Source: DASUKL01 sp036278755 (GTDB lineage: Bacteria; Chloroflexota; Limnocylindria; Limnocylindrales; CSP1-4). From it: DNA of 15,686 nt. The notes beneath the pieces are model-generated. The model saw only the letters and a list, made by a program, of their open reading frames with translations. It had not been told where the DNA came from and made no database searches. Of the stretch, positions 1-6,567 are shown piece after piece (position 1 is the stretch's first letter; each line of letters starts with the position of its first letter). The stretch spans positions 1 to 15,686 of the forward strand of contig DASUKL010000003.1 in the NCBI GenBank assembly GCA_036278755.1, in the 5' to 3' direction. Both the position numbers and the translations under genes were made by a program.

Positions 1-1
1 C

Positions 2-358
2 GAGGGCAAGATCGGCCGCTCGGGCGCCGGCCTCACCCTGGACCTCGAGCCCACGGAGGACATCCTGGCCGAGGCCTCGGCCGTGGCCCATGAGGGTCTG
101 CACCCGCGACCGGTCATCGTCGGCTTCGCGGCCGAGACCGGCTCGCTGGAGCGGGCGACGGAGAAGGCCGCTCGCAAGCGGGTCGACCTCCTCGTCGCCA
201 ACGACGTCGCCGCCGAGGGCTCCGGCTTCGGCTCGGAGACCAACCAGGTCACGCTGATCGTCCCCGGTCACGATCCCGAGCCCTGGCCGCTCCTCACCAA
301 GCGCCAGGTCGCCGATCGCCTCCTGGACCGGGTCGCCACCCTGCTCGACGCCCGCTAG
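2..358 (+). CDS. coaBC: CoaBC bifunctional phosphopantothenoylcysteine synthetase/decarboxylase, C-terminal fragment
   Basis: Only the last 118 residues are in the window; the frame is already open at base 2 and stops at 358. This is the end of the CoaB (phosphopantothenate-cysteine ligase) domain. CoaBC makes 4'-phosphopantothenoylcysteine with CTP and decarboxylates it to 4'-phosphopantetheine in cytosolic coenzyme A synthesis. Visible family signatures are PTEDIL (about residue 17), VGFAAET, the nucleotide-contacting VANDV and the GFGSETNQVTLI segment. The lysine-rich motif usually written KIKK before the PTPDIL block reads KIGR here. The CoaA/CoaC-like flavin decarboxylase half would lie upstream of the window. 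It is convergent with the small membrane gene, with about 20 bases between stops. Coenzyme A supply fits the many CoA-thioester enzymes further along, but no operon link is visible. Confidence 0.9.
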   Translation, partial: EGKIGRSGAGLTLDLEPTEDILAEASAVAHEGLHPRPVIVGFAAETGSLERATEKAARKRVDLLVANDVAAEGSGFGSETNQVTLIVPGHDPEPWPLLTKRQVADRLLDRVATLLDAR

Positions 359-379
359 GAAGGGGCCCGCCCGTCACGC

Positions 380-705
380 TCAGACAGGACCGCCGACGGG
401 CTGGATGAGGTAGCCGGCGATGAGGCCGGCCAGCGCCCCGGCGGCGTAGGCCAGCTGGACGGACCTCTGGCCCGGCCCGTCCAGGCGGCGAGCAGCGACG
501 AGGACGAGGGCGGCCACGACCGCCACGCTGAGCGCCACCAGGGCGGCGAAGAAGACCCCCATGGCCAACATGGACGCCGTCGCTCCGGGCTGTGGCCGCA
601 TGACGAACCACCAGCCGAGCACGGCCCCTCGACGACCGCCAGCGCCGCGATCCGTACCACGACCCTAGCGCCCTCCGTCCCGTGCGCCCGAACCGACGTC
701 GCCAT
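380..705 (-). CDS. Small hydrophobic membrane protein, frame interrupted by a probable 1-base deletion
   Basis: I do not recognise the family. Two overlapping frames each carry part of one plausible gene. The upstream frame starts at an ATG at 705 behind a good ribosome binding site (GGAGGA at 715-710). It reads MATSVRAHG... into a hydrophobic VVVRIAALAVVEG stretch, then turns into arginine/serine-rich out-of-frame text. The second frame (GTG at 622, stop at 380, 80 aa) encodes LGWWFVM followed by two clear hydrophobic helices (MLAMGVFFAALVALSVAVVA and VQLAYAAGALAGLIAGYLI). Adding one base in the C run at 625-628 (G run on the coding strand) joins them into about 108 aa with three membrane helices. 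The downstream 80-aa frame has no ribosome binding site of its own. It lies 21 bases after the BioD-like gene and may be cotranscribed. The break could be a sequencing indel, a true mutation or a -1 slip on GGGG. Confidence 0.6.
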
Positions 706-726
706 CGCGTCCTCCCGGGCCCGGCC

Positions 727-1854
727 CTAGGCGGCCGAGCCGAACCGCTCCAGGATACGGTCCGTGTCCAGGTGCTCCCGGACGAGGCTGCGGATGAGCT
801 CGATCTTGTCGTGGTCGGCCGGATGCGTCTTGACCAGCAGGTCGTGGACCCGCGAGGCGGCCGCGTACGTGTCGTCCTCGACGGCGAAGACGAAGAGATC
901 GGCCAGGCGGATGGCGTCGAGGACCCGGGCCGGCGGGCGGTAGCCGCCGGTCAGGACGATGCCGGCCAGGCGGCTCGGGTCGGCGGGCGCGGCCTGTCGA
1001 CCTCCCGAGGCCCGACCCACGAGCGTCACCGTGACCGTGGCCTGGATGATGTCGTCACGGTCGCCGGCCACGATCAGCAGGGATCCGGGCGTGACCCAGT
1101 CGAGGACGTGGGCCGGCTGCATGGCCCCGATGGCCACATGCTCGATGACTCGGCCGAGATCGGGCCCGGGATGGAGGACCTCGCCCGCCATCTGGTCGGC
1201 CAGCATGCCCAGGGTCGGGTTGGAGAGGAGCGGCCGATAGGGCAGGACGCCCAGCAGCTCGATGCCGTGGCTGGCCAGCCCGCGCTCCAGGATGGTGGCC
1301 AGGCTGGGGTGGGCGTCGCTGTCGACCTTGTTGACCACCGCCCCCACGACCGGCACCCCCTCGCGCTCGAAGAGGGCCCGATTGAGCACGATCTCATCGA
1401 TCGGACGACCGACCCCCGCCTCGCTGACGATGAGCACCGGCGCCCCCAGCATGCGGGCCACCTGGGCGTTCGAGAGGTCGATCACCGAGCCGACCCCGGC
1501 GTGCCCCGTGCCCTCGACGAGGACCCAGTCCCGGCCGGCCGAGATCCCGGTGTGGGCCTCGCGGACCTGGGCGGCGAGGTCCTCGACGACCTCGCCGTTG
1601 ATGTAGGCCTTGGTGAAACCTCGGGGGATGTGGACGGGGCTGATCGCGGACAGCGGGTCGGGCAGGCCGAAGACGCTCTTCATGAGGATGGCGTCCTCGT
1701 CGGCCGGCACGCCGTCCACGACGGCGTAGCGCTGGCCGACGGGCTTGATGAAGCCGGTCGGCAGGCCGCGCTCGAAGAGCCCGGAGAGCAGTCCCAGGGA
1801 GACGGTGGTCTTGCCCCGGTTCATGCCGGTCGCGGCGAGGTACAGCTGACGCAC
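727..1854 (-). CDS. BioD-like P-loop protein with DRTGG domain (phosphotransacetylase N-terminal type)
   Basis: This 375-aa protein matches the stand-alone family related to dethiobiotin synthetase and to the N-terminal half of long phosphotransacetylases. The nucleotide-binding loop is at residues 9-17 (TGMNRGKTT). VLVEGTGHAG follows at 111-120, a typical BioD/CobB-like acidic strand, and then GAVVNKVD at 171-178. The second half, about 210-320, looks like a DRTGG domain with GDRDDII (264-270) and GIVLTGG (298-304). No phosphate acetyltransferase catalytic domain follows, so this is not Pta itself. The role is unknown; in Pta the equivalent region is regulatory and senses metabolites. The start chosen is GTG at 1854, because a TAGCGT box ends 6 bases before it and no Shine-Dalgarno is present. 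The GNAT gene lies 50 bases upstream on the same strand. Confidence 0.85.
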   Translation of the reverse strand: MRQLYLAATGMNRGKTTVSLGLLSGLFERGLPTGFIKPVGQRYAVVDGVPADEDAILMKSVFGLPDPLSAISPVHIPRGFTKAYINGEVVEDLAAQVREAHTGISAGRDWVLVEGTGHAGVGSVIDLSNAQVARMLGAPVLIVSEAGVGRPIDEIVLNRALFEREGVPVVGAVVNKVDSDAHPSLATILERGLASHGIELLGVLPYRPLLSNPTLGMLADQMAGEVLHPGPDLGRVIEHVAIGAMQPAHVLDWVTPGSLLIVAGDRDDIIQATVTVTLVGRASGGRQAAPADPSRLAGIVLTGGYRPPARVLDAIRLADLFVFAVEDDTYAAASRVHDLLVKTHPADHDKIELIRSLVREHLDTDRILERFGSAA

Positions 1855-1860
1855 GGGCCT

Positions 1861-1866
1861 ACGCTA
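1861..1866 (-). promoter_or_regulatory. -10 box (TAGCGT) for the BioD-like gene, leaderless
   Basis: On the minus strand TAGCGT spans 1866-1861 and is followed by AGGCCC and then the GTG start at 1854. The 6-base spacing puts the predicted transcription start on or next to the start codon. No Shine-Dalgarno sequence and no recognisable -35 hexamer are present. It would let this gene be expressed independently of the upstream GNAT gene. Confidence 0.5.
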
Positions 1867-1904
1867 CCCGAGACGAGCCCCGACCTTTGGCGGGAGGCGG
1901 CTGG

Positions 1905-2789
1905 TCAGCCCCTCGGCTCGCGGCGCCAGGTCGTGCTCGTGCCCGCCAGGCGGAAGCCGGCCCGCTCGTAGAGGCCGCAGGCCGCCTCGCTCCGGCAGCT
2001 GACCTTGATGCGTCCGATTCCGCGCCCTGCCAACCGCTCGAGCCCTTCAGTCACCAGGGCCAGGCCCAGGCCGCGCCGCAGATGGGCCTCCTCCACCCGC
2101 ACCGGCTCCACCAGCCCGACGCCCGTGCGCCGGTCGGCCCAGAAGAGGGCGTAACCGGCCACGGCGCCGTCGGGGGCGAGCATGGCCAGGTCGAGCCGCG
2201 GGTCGTAGAGCGAGCACTGGGCCAGGCGGTCGGCCACGCCCTCGCCGTTCCGGACCCGCAGGGGATGCGGACGGGCGGCGTCCGCGACGCGGTCCACGAG
2301 CCGGAACCCCTCGGCCACGGCCGCGACCGGCGCCCGGTCCGCGGCCGCGAGCCAGTACGTCCGGTCCCCTGCCCCGGTGTTCGCGGATCCGGATGCGGCC
2401 AGCAGCGCCGCGAGCGCCACGTCATCGTCACGGGCCAGGACCTCGATCGGCTCGGGCGGCAGCTCGGCCATGAGCTCCTGGGCTCGGCGCCAGACATCGG
2501 CCAGGCGGACGTCGTCCCCGGCCGCGCTCGAGCCCGCCGGCCGTGGCAGGACGATCGGATCGCAGGACCAGGTCCCCGACCAGTCGGTCAGGATGACGGC
2601 CGCGACCGGCCCCTCATCGTCGAGCCAGAAGCACTGCTCCAGCGTGTCGGAGCGGCGGGGCAGCCGCCACCACCACTGGAGGTCGGCCGCTTCCCATTGG
2701 CCGGCCTCGGGGTCGGCCAGGCGGACGCGCTGGAGGAGGCGCGTGGTGAGGGTCAGGGCCTCCAGCCCGGCGGCCCGGACCTCAGGCAT
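1905..2789 (-). CDS. GNAT family N-acetyltransferase, two-domain
   Basis: The 294-aa protein has a clear C-terminal GNAT fold. It shows AVAGYALFWAD (beta strand), GLVEPVRVEEAHLRRG, the acetyl-CoA pyrophosphate loop RRGLGLAL, and the closing CGLYERAGFR motif typical of the family. The first 150 residues have the length and secondary-structure flavour of a second, degenerate GNAT half (LEQCFWLDDEGPVAAVIL... then IEVLARDDD) but lack an acetyl-CoA loop. Tandem GNATs of this kind acetylate small amines, amino acids or antibiotics; the substrate cannot be told from sequence. The gene starts 12 bases after the stop of the 204-aa gene and is probably cotranscribed with it. No strong ribosome binding site is visible before the ATG at 2789. 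Confidence 0.85.
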   Translation of the reverse strand: MPEVRAAGLEALTLTTRLLQRVRLADPEAGQWEAADLQWWWRLPRRSDTLEQCFWLDDEGPVAAVILTDWSGTWSCDPIVLPRPAGSSAAGDDVRLADVWRRAQELMAELPPEPIEVLARDDDVALAALLAASGSANTGAGDRTYWLAAADRAPVAAVAEGFRLVDRVADAARPHPLRVRNGEGVADRLAQCSLYDPRLDLAMLAPDGAVAGYALFWADRRTGVGLVEPVRVEEAHLRRGLGLALVTEGLERLAGRGIGRIKVSCRSEAACGLYERAGFRLAGTSTTWRREPRG

Positions 2790-2801
2790 CGTGAGACCCG
2801 C

Positions 2802-3416
2802 TCAGGCCCGTTCGGCGCGCGGTGCGGCCTTGCGTTCGATGAGGGCTACGGCGTCCTTGAGACGGGTGAGGGTCTCGGGATCGATCGCATCGCCGTCGGT
2901 GTGCGGCCCGAGGCGCTCCAGGAGGTCGGCGATGAGGCCGAAGAAGACCGGCGCGTCGGCCTGGAAGAACTGCGGCTCGTTGTTGTAGCGGACCAGCGTG
3001 AGGCGGCCCTGGAGGACCCGCCGATCGTCGACGTGGGCCACCTGGGTGGCGAAGTTGTGGCCCTGGATGCCGTCGGGGTTGTTGAGGAAGTTGAGGGCGT
3101 TGTCGATGGCCAGCCCGAACCGCGCCCGCCAGGCCACCAGGCGCTCGTGCACCTCGGCCGGGATGCGGACCTCGGCCACCTCGTCGAAGACGTCGGGGGC
3201 GACCGTGAGGAGTCCGATGAGGGTCGAGCCGGGCCGGGCCCCGAGCATGACCTGCAGGCTTCGCTCGAGGGTGAAGACCTCGGAATCGAAGCGGGGGCTG
3301 GTGATGACGTCGGTCAGGAGATCCTCGACGTTGTCCAGCACGCCGGCCTCGGTGAGGGCGTTGGAGAGCTGGAGGATCTCCTCCTTGAACAGGAACTTCT
3401 CTTCGTGATCGAGCAT
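2802..3416 (-). CDS. Conserved-looking hypothetical protein, soluble, 204 aa
   Basis: I do not recognise this family. The protein begins MLDHEEKFLFKEE and is rich in acidic and helical sequence. It has no signal peptide or membrane segment. Its middle is likely well ordered, with NFLNNPDGIQGHNFATQ around residue 110 and a following strand-like block, VAHVDDRRVLQGRLTLVRY. The tail (LKDAVALIERKAAPRAERA) is basic. I see no catalytic motif. ATG at 3416 is preferred because a TACCAT box lies 8 bases upstream; an in-frame ATG at 3434 would sit upstream of that box. It is the first gene of a leftward group with the GNAT gene and is divergent from the membrane glycosyltransferase. Codon usage and composition match the neighbours. 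Confidence 0.75.
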   Translation of the reverse strand: MLDHEEKFLFKEEILQLSNALTEAGVLDNVEDLLTDVITSPRFDSEVFTLERSLQVMLGARPGSTLIGLLTVAPDVFDEVAEVRIPAEVHERLVAWRARFGLAIDNALNFLNNPDGIQGHNFATQVAHVDDRRVLQGRLTLVRYNNEPQFFQADAPVFFGLIADLLERLGPHTDGDAIDPETLTRLKDAVALIERKAAPRAERA

Positions 3417-3424
3417 GCGGGCGG

Positions 3425-3434
3425 ATGGTAGCAT
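3425..3434. promoter_or_regulatory. Symmetric bidirectional -10 element between the hypothetical and glycosyltransferase genes
   Basis: The 25 bases between the two divergent starts hold TAGCAT on + (3429-3434), 7 bases before the ATG at 3442. They also hold TACCAT on - (3430-3425), 8 bases before the ATG at 3416. The boxes share the central TA, and the whole lies in an inverted repeat GGATG-GTAG-CATCC (3423-3436). Both genes lack Shine-Dalgarno sequences. This fits one bidirectional promoter driving two leaderless messages, although the -35 regions would lie inside the opposite genes and are not recognisable. Confidence 0.55.
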
Positions 3435-3441
3435 CCGGCCG

Positions 3442-5157
3442 ATGGCAGCCCGGCTCGGTTCGGCGCGCCCGGCGCACCCGGCGCGCGTGGTGCTGGCGCT
3501 GTTCCTGGCCTCCCTCGCCGTCCGGCTCGTCGTCTTCGCCCTGACCCCCTTCCCGGCCTATCCGGACGCCGAGTACTACACCTCCGTGGCCCGCCAGATC
3601 GCCGCCGGCCAGGGCGCCGTGGTGCCCTACGTCTGGGCCTTCGTCGACGTGGGCGGGGCGGTGCCCGCTGCGGCCTCCCTGCCCATCCCCGCCTTCGGCC
3701 ACTGGATGCCCCTGGCCTCGTTCGTCCAGGTCCCCTTCCTCTGGCTCCTGGGGCCCACCGACCTGGCGGCCGCCCTCCCCTTCCTGCTCCTCTCGGCCCT
3801 CCTGGCGCCGTTCACCTACCTCCTGGGCCGCGACCTCCTGCCCGACCATCCGGCCACCGGCCTGGCCGGCGCCCTGGCCGTCGTCCCGGCCGCCAGCGGC
3901 TACCTCTCCCAGCCGGACAACTACGCCCTCTACGGGCTCCTCGGCGCCGGCGCCTTGTGGCTCACGGCGCGGGCCATCAGCGGGCGCTCGGGTCGGCCGG
4001 TCGGGGCCCTGTTCGTCGCGGGCCTGCTCGCGGGCCTGGGGTTCCTCGCTCGGACGGACGGCTTCCTCCTCGCGGGCGCGATCGGGTTGAGCGTCATCAG
4101 CACGCGGAGGCGGGCCCGGGGGCTGGGCGGGCTGCTCGCCGCGGCCATCGGCTGCCTCGTCCTCGTGGTGCCCTGGGAGTCTCGCAACCTGGCCGTCTTC
4201 GGGACGTTCTCCGAGTCGGCCGCCTCAGGCCGGGTCCTCTTCATCCGCGACTTCGCCGAGCACTTCGGGGCGGACGGTCGGCTGACCATCGACCATCTCC
4301 TCTCGCGGGGCCTGCCGGCCCTCCTCTGGTCGCGGGTCGTGGCCCTGGCCTCGTTCGCCGCCATGGCCGTGGCCGGGCTGCTGGCCGCGGTCCAGCTGCC
4401 ACCGGCCCTCGCTGGGGCCTGGTCGCTGCGGCGGCGGGCCCAGCTGGCGCCCTTCGCCTGGTGGGGCCTCCTCTTCGCCCTGTGGTCGATCCTCGTCGTG
4501 CCGGCGCCCTTCATCACCACCGGCAACTTCATGCATTCGGCCCTCGTCCTGCTGCCGCTGGCCTGCCTCTGCGCCGCCCTGGGCATCGAGGACCTGGTGC
4601 GCTGGCTGGGTGCGCGGCGGAGCTGGTCGGTCGGCAGCCTGCCCGGACGGACCCGCTTCTGGGGTCGGGCGCTGGTCCTGCTGACCTTCGTGGCGGCCTT
4701 GGTCTCGACGCTCGACCAGGCCGTGGGCTGGAACGCCAGCCACGCCCTGGCCCGCCAGGCCTCGACCTGGCTGGAGGTCCATGCCGCACCGGGGACGCGG
4801 GTCATGAGCGTCGATCCGGGGGCCCTCTACCTGGCCGGCGGCTGGCCCGGCGTCCAGACGCCCGCGTCGCCCCTGCCGACGATCGAGCGCGCAGCCGAGG
4901 CCTACGGCGTGCGCTATCTCGTCCTGCAGTCCGATTCCGTGGTCGCGGCCCTGCAGCCGGTCCTGCGGGCCGACACGCGGCCGAGCTGGCTGGGGCCGGC
5001 GGTCTTCAGCGTCCCGGCTGCCTCAGCGGCCGATGGGGCCGACACGTCCGACACGTCCGACGGGTCCGACGGGTCCGACGGGCGGGGCGCGGGCGGCGAG
5101 TCCCAGGACACCCAGGCGCCGCCGCGGCTGGCGATCTACCCCGTCCTCGGTCCATAG
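3442..5157 (+). CDS. GT-C fold membrane glycosyltransferase (ArnT/PMT-like, glycosyltransferase 39 type)
   Basis: A 571-aa integral membrane protein with about ten hydrophobic helices in its first 430 residues, then a soluble tail. The first helix (about 15-36) is followed by YPDAEYY (40-46), the acidic motif of the first outer loop in polyprenyl-phosphate-dependent GT-C enzymes. QPDNYALYG near 160 and FLARTDGFLLA near 205 are also typical. It probably moves a sugar from a lipid-phosphate donor to a cell-surface acceptor; donor and acceptor are unknown. The C-terminal globular part (STWLEVHAAPGTRVMS... AYGVRYLVLQ) looks like the soluble end of such proteins. Residues 534-547 are a DTS/DGS tandem repeat encoded by 9-bp DNA repeats. 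ATG at 3442 is preferred over the in-frame ATG at 3415 because the TAGCAT box lies between them and 3415 overlaps the divergent start. It is convergent with glutamate dehydrogenase copy 1. Confidence 0.8.
   Translation: MAARLGSARPAHPARVVLALFLASLAVRLVVFALTPFPAYPDAEYYTSVARQIAAGQGAVVPYVWAFVDVGGAVPAAASLPIPAFGHWMPLASFVQVPFLWLLGPTDLAAALPFLLLSALLAPFTYLLGRDLLPDHPATGLAGALAVVPAASGYLSQPDNYALYGLLGAGALWLTARAISGRSGRPVGALFVAGLLAGLGFLARTDGFLLAGAIGLSVISTRRRARGLGGLLAAAIGCLVLVVPWESRNLAVFGTFSESAASGRVLFIRDFAEHFGADGRLTIDHLLSRGLPALLWSRVVALASFAAMAVAGLLAAVQLPPALAGAWSLRRRAQLAPFAWWGLLFALWSILVVPAPFITTGNFMHSALVLLPLACLCAALGIEDLVRWLGARRSWSVGSLPGRTRFWGRALVLLTFVAALVSTLDQAVGWNASHALARQASTWLEVHAAPGTRVMSVDPGALYLAGGWPGVQTPASPLPTIERAAEAYGVRYLVLQSDSVVAALQPVLRADTRPSWLGPAVFSVPAASAADGADTSDTSDGSDGSDGRGAGGESQDTQAPPRLAIYPVLGP
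5041..5082 (+). repeat. 9-bp tandem repeat inside the glycosyltransferase tail
   Basis: Four full units and one partial unit of GACACGTCC / GACGGGTCC lie head to tail. They are in frame and encode DTS-DTS-DGS-DGS-DG in a disordered linker close to the C-terminus. Copies differ only as a two-plus-two pattern of the ACA/GGG variant. Unit number can change without breaking the frame. Confidence 0.9.
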
Positions 5158-5159
5158 CT

Positions 5160-5180
5160 GGCCCGCCGGCCGGTGGAGCC
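5160..5180. terminator. Possible bidirectional hairpin terminator between convergent genes
   Basis: GGCCCGCCGG can pair with CCGGTGG-A-GCC (G-T pairs and one bulge) across 5160-5180, in the short gap between the glycosyltransferase stop (5157) and the glutamate dehydrogenase stop (5182-5180). No T run follows on either strand, so a classical intrinsic terminator is not shown. GC-rich bacteria often end transcripts at such hairpins, but the high GC of the region makes chance pairing likely. Confidence 0.3.
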
Positions 5181-6448
5181 TAAGGGTAGAGGCCGCGGAG
5201 GGCGGTGGCGGAGGCGACCCGATCGACCGCCAGGAGGTAGGCCCCCGTGCGCATGTCGGTCTCGTTGGAGGTGGCCAGCTCGTAGGTCTCGTCGAAGGCG
5301 CGGTGCATGATCTCGCCCAGCTTGCTGTTCACGACCTCCTCGCTCCAGTGGTCGCGGTTGAGGTCCTGGACCCACTCGAAGTAGCTGACCGTCACGCCGC
5401 CGGCGTTGCACAGCACGTCGGGGATGAGGAACACGCCGCGCTCGTGGAGGCGGGTGTCGGCTTCGGGCGTGGTCGGCCCGTTGGCCGCCTCGGCCACCAT
5501 GCGGGCCTTGATGCGGTCGACGTTGGCGGCCGTGATCTGCCCCTCCAGGGCCGCGGGGATGAGGATGTCGCAGTCGGTCTCCAGCAGCTCGGCGTTGCTG
5601 ATGGGCCGAGCGCCTTCGAATCCGGCCAGGGCCCCGGTCCGCCCCTTCCAGGCCAGGACCGCCTCGAGGTCGAGGCCGTCGGGCGCGTGGATGCCGCCGC
5701 CCGAGTCCGAGACGGCCACGACCGTGGCCCCGACGCCGGCCATGAGCCGGGCGGCGATCGAGCCGGCGTTGCCGAAGCCCTGGATGGCCACCCGGGTCCG
5801 GCGCAGGTCGAGGCCCAGGCGGTCCGCCGCACGCTCGATGCAGAAGAGCGTGCCGCGGGCCGTGGCCTCATTGCGGCCCTCCGAGCCACCCAGGCTGATG
5901 GGCTTGCCGGTCACGACCCCAGGCACCGTGTAGCCGACGTGCATCGAGTAGGTGTCCATGATCCAGGCCATGGTCTGGGCGTTGGTGTTGACGTCAGGGG
6001 CGGGGATGTCCCGCTCCGGCCCGATGAGGATGCTGATCTCCGTCGCATAGCGACGGGTCAGGCCCTCCAGCTCGCGCTGGCTGAGGCGCTTGGGATCGAC
6101 GATGACCCCGCCCTTGCCACCGCCGAAGGGGATGCCCACCACGGCGCACTTCCAGGTCATCCACATGGCCAGCGCCTTCACCTCGTCGAGGGAGACGTTC
6201 TGGTGGTAGCGGATGCCGCCCTTCGACGGTCCGCGGCCCAGGTTGTGTTGGACCCGAAAGCCCGTGAAGACCTGCACGGACCCGTCGTCCATGTGGACCG
6301 GGAAGTGGACGGTCAGCTCCCGCCGCGGCTCCCGCAGCACGGCCCGCAGCCCTGGGTCGAGACCCAGACGGTCAGCTGCCAGGTCGAACTGGTGCTGCGC
6401 GACCTGCCAGGGATTCGGTGCGGTCGTGGTCAGTGGCTGTGTGGCCAT
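5180..6448 (-). CDS. gdhA: Glutamate dehydrogenase, copy 1 (Glu/Leu/Phe/Val dehydrogenase family)
   Basis: A 422-aa protein of normal family length, reversibly converting glutamate to 2-oxoglutarate and ammonia with NAD(P). The catalytic domain has KGGIR (K76), WMTWK (K100), GGGKGG (K112, catalytic lysine), PAPDVNTN (D152) and TVSYFEW (S355), the residues that bind glutamate and act in catalysis. The Rossmann domain has GFGNAG (224-229) and D248 at the end of strand two, followed by a canonical SDSGGGIHAPDGLD. ATG at 6448 is chosen because homology to copy 2 begins there and GGAGGA lies 9 bases upstream (6463-6458); the open frame continues upstream without resemblance. It follows copy 2 by 119 bases and has its own TATAGT promoter. 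Cofactor choice and heteromer formation cannot be read from sequence. Confidence 0.93.
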   Translation of the reverse strand: MATQPLTTTAPNPWQVAQHQFDLAADRLGLDPGLRAVLREPRRELTVHFPVHMDDGSVQVFTGFRVQHNLGRGPSKGGIRYHQNVSLDEVKALAMWMTWKCAVVGIPFGGGKGGVIVDPKRLSQRELEGLTRRYATEISILIGPERDIPAPDVNTNAQTMAWIMDTYSMHVGYTVPGVVTGKPISLGGSEGRNEATARGTLFCIERAADRLGLDLRRTRVAIQGFGNAGSIAARLMAGVGATVVAVSDSGGGIHAPDGLDLEAVLAWKGRTGALAGFEGARPISNAELLETDCDILIPAALEGQITAANVDRIKARMVAEAANGPTTPEADTRLHERGVFLIPDVLCNAGGVTVSYFEWVQDLNRDHWSEEVVNSKLGEIMHRAFDETYELATSNETDMRTGAYLLAVDRVASATALRGLYP

Positions 6449-6540
6449 GGGGTTCGGTCCTCCGCCTGCGTGCGCACGAGGTCGATGGCCCGAACTTCGG
6501 GACCCTGCCGGAAGACGTGGACGGCGGTCAGCGGCCCGGA

Positions 6541-6559
6541 GTCGGCGGCGCCGACTATA
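6541..6559 (-). promoter_or_regulatory. Promoter of glutamate dehydrogenase copy 1 with overlapping palindrome
   Basis: TATAGT (6559-6554 on minus) is the best -10 box in the window. It lies in the 119-base gap between the two glutamate dehydrogenases and predicts a start near 6547, giving a leader of about 100 bases before ATG 6448. No good -35 hexamer is seen at 16-18 bases. GTCGGC-GGC-GCCGAC (6541-6555 on +) overlaps the end of the -10 box and the predicted start. It is a candidate repressor site, or a hairpin at the 5' end of the message. Confidence 0.45.
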
Positions 6560-6567
6560 CGCCCCGC

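Noticed and set aside
359..379. Terminator between coaBC and the small membrane gene
   Set aside because: The gap is about 20 bases with no convincing stem-loop or T run.
1887..3431. A 514-codon + strand open frame over the GNAT and hypothetical genes
   Set aside because: The translation is biased Gly/Val/Asp/Arg sequence with no domain, opposite a recognisable acetyltransferase; it is a GC shadow.
5041..5082. Short direct repeats that might be CRISPR or iterons
   Set aside because: Units are contiguous without spacers, in frame within a coding region, and encode a simple DTS/DGS linker.
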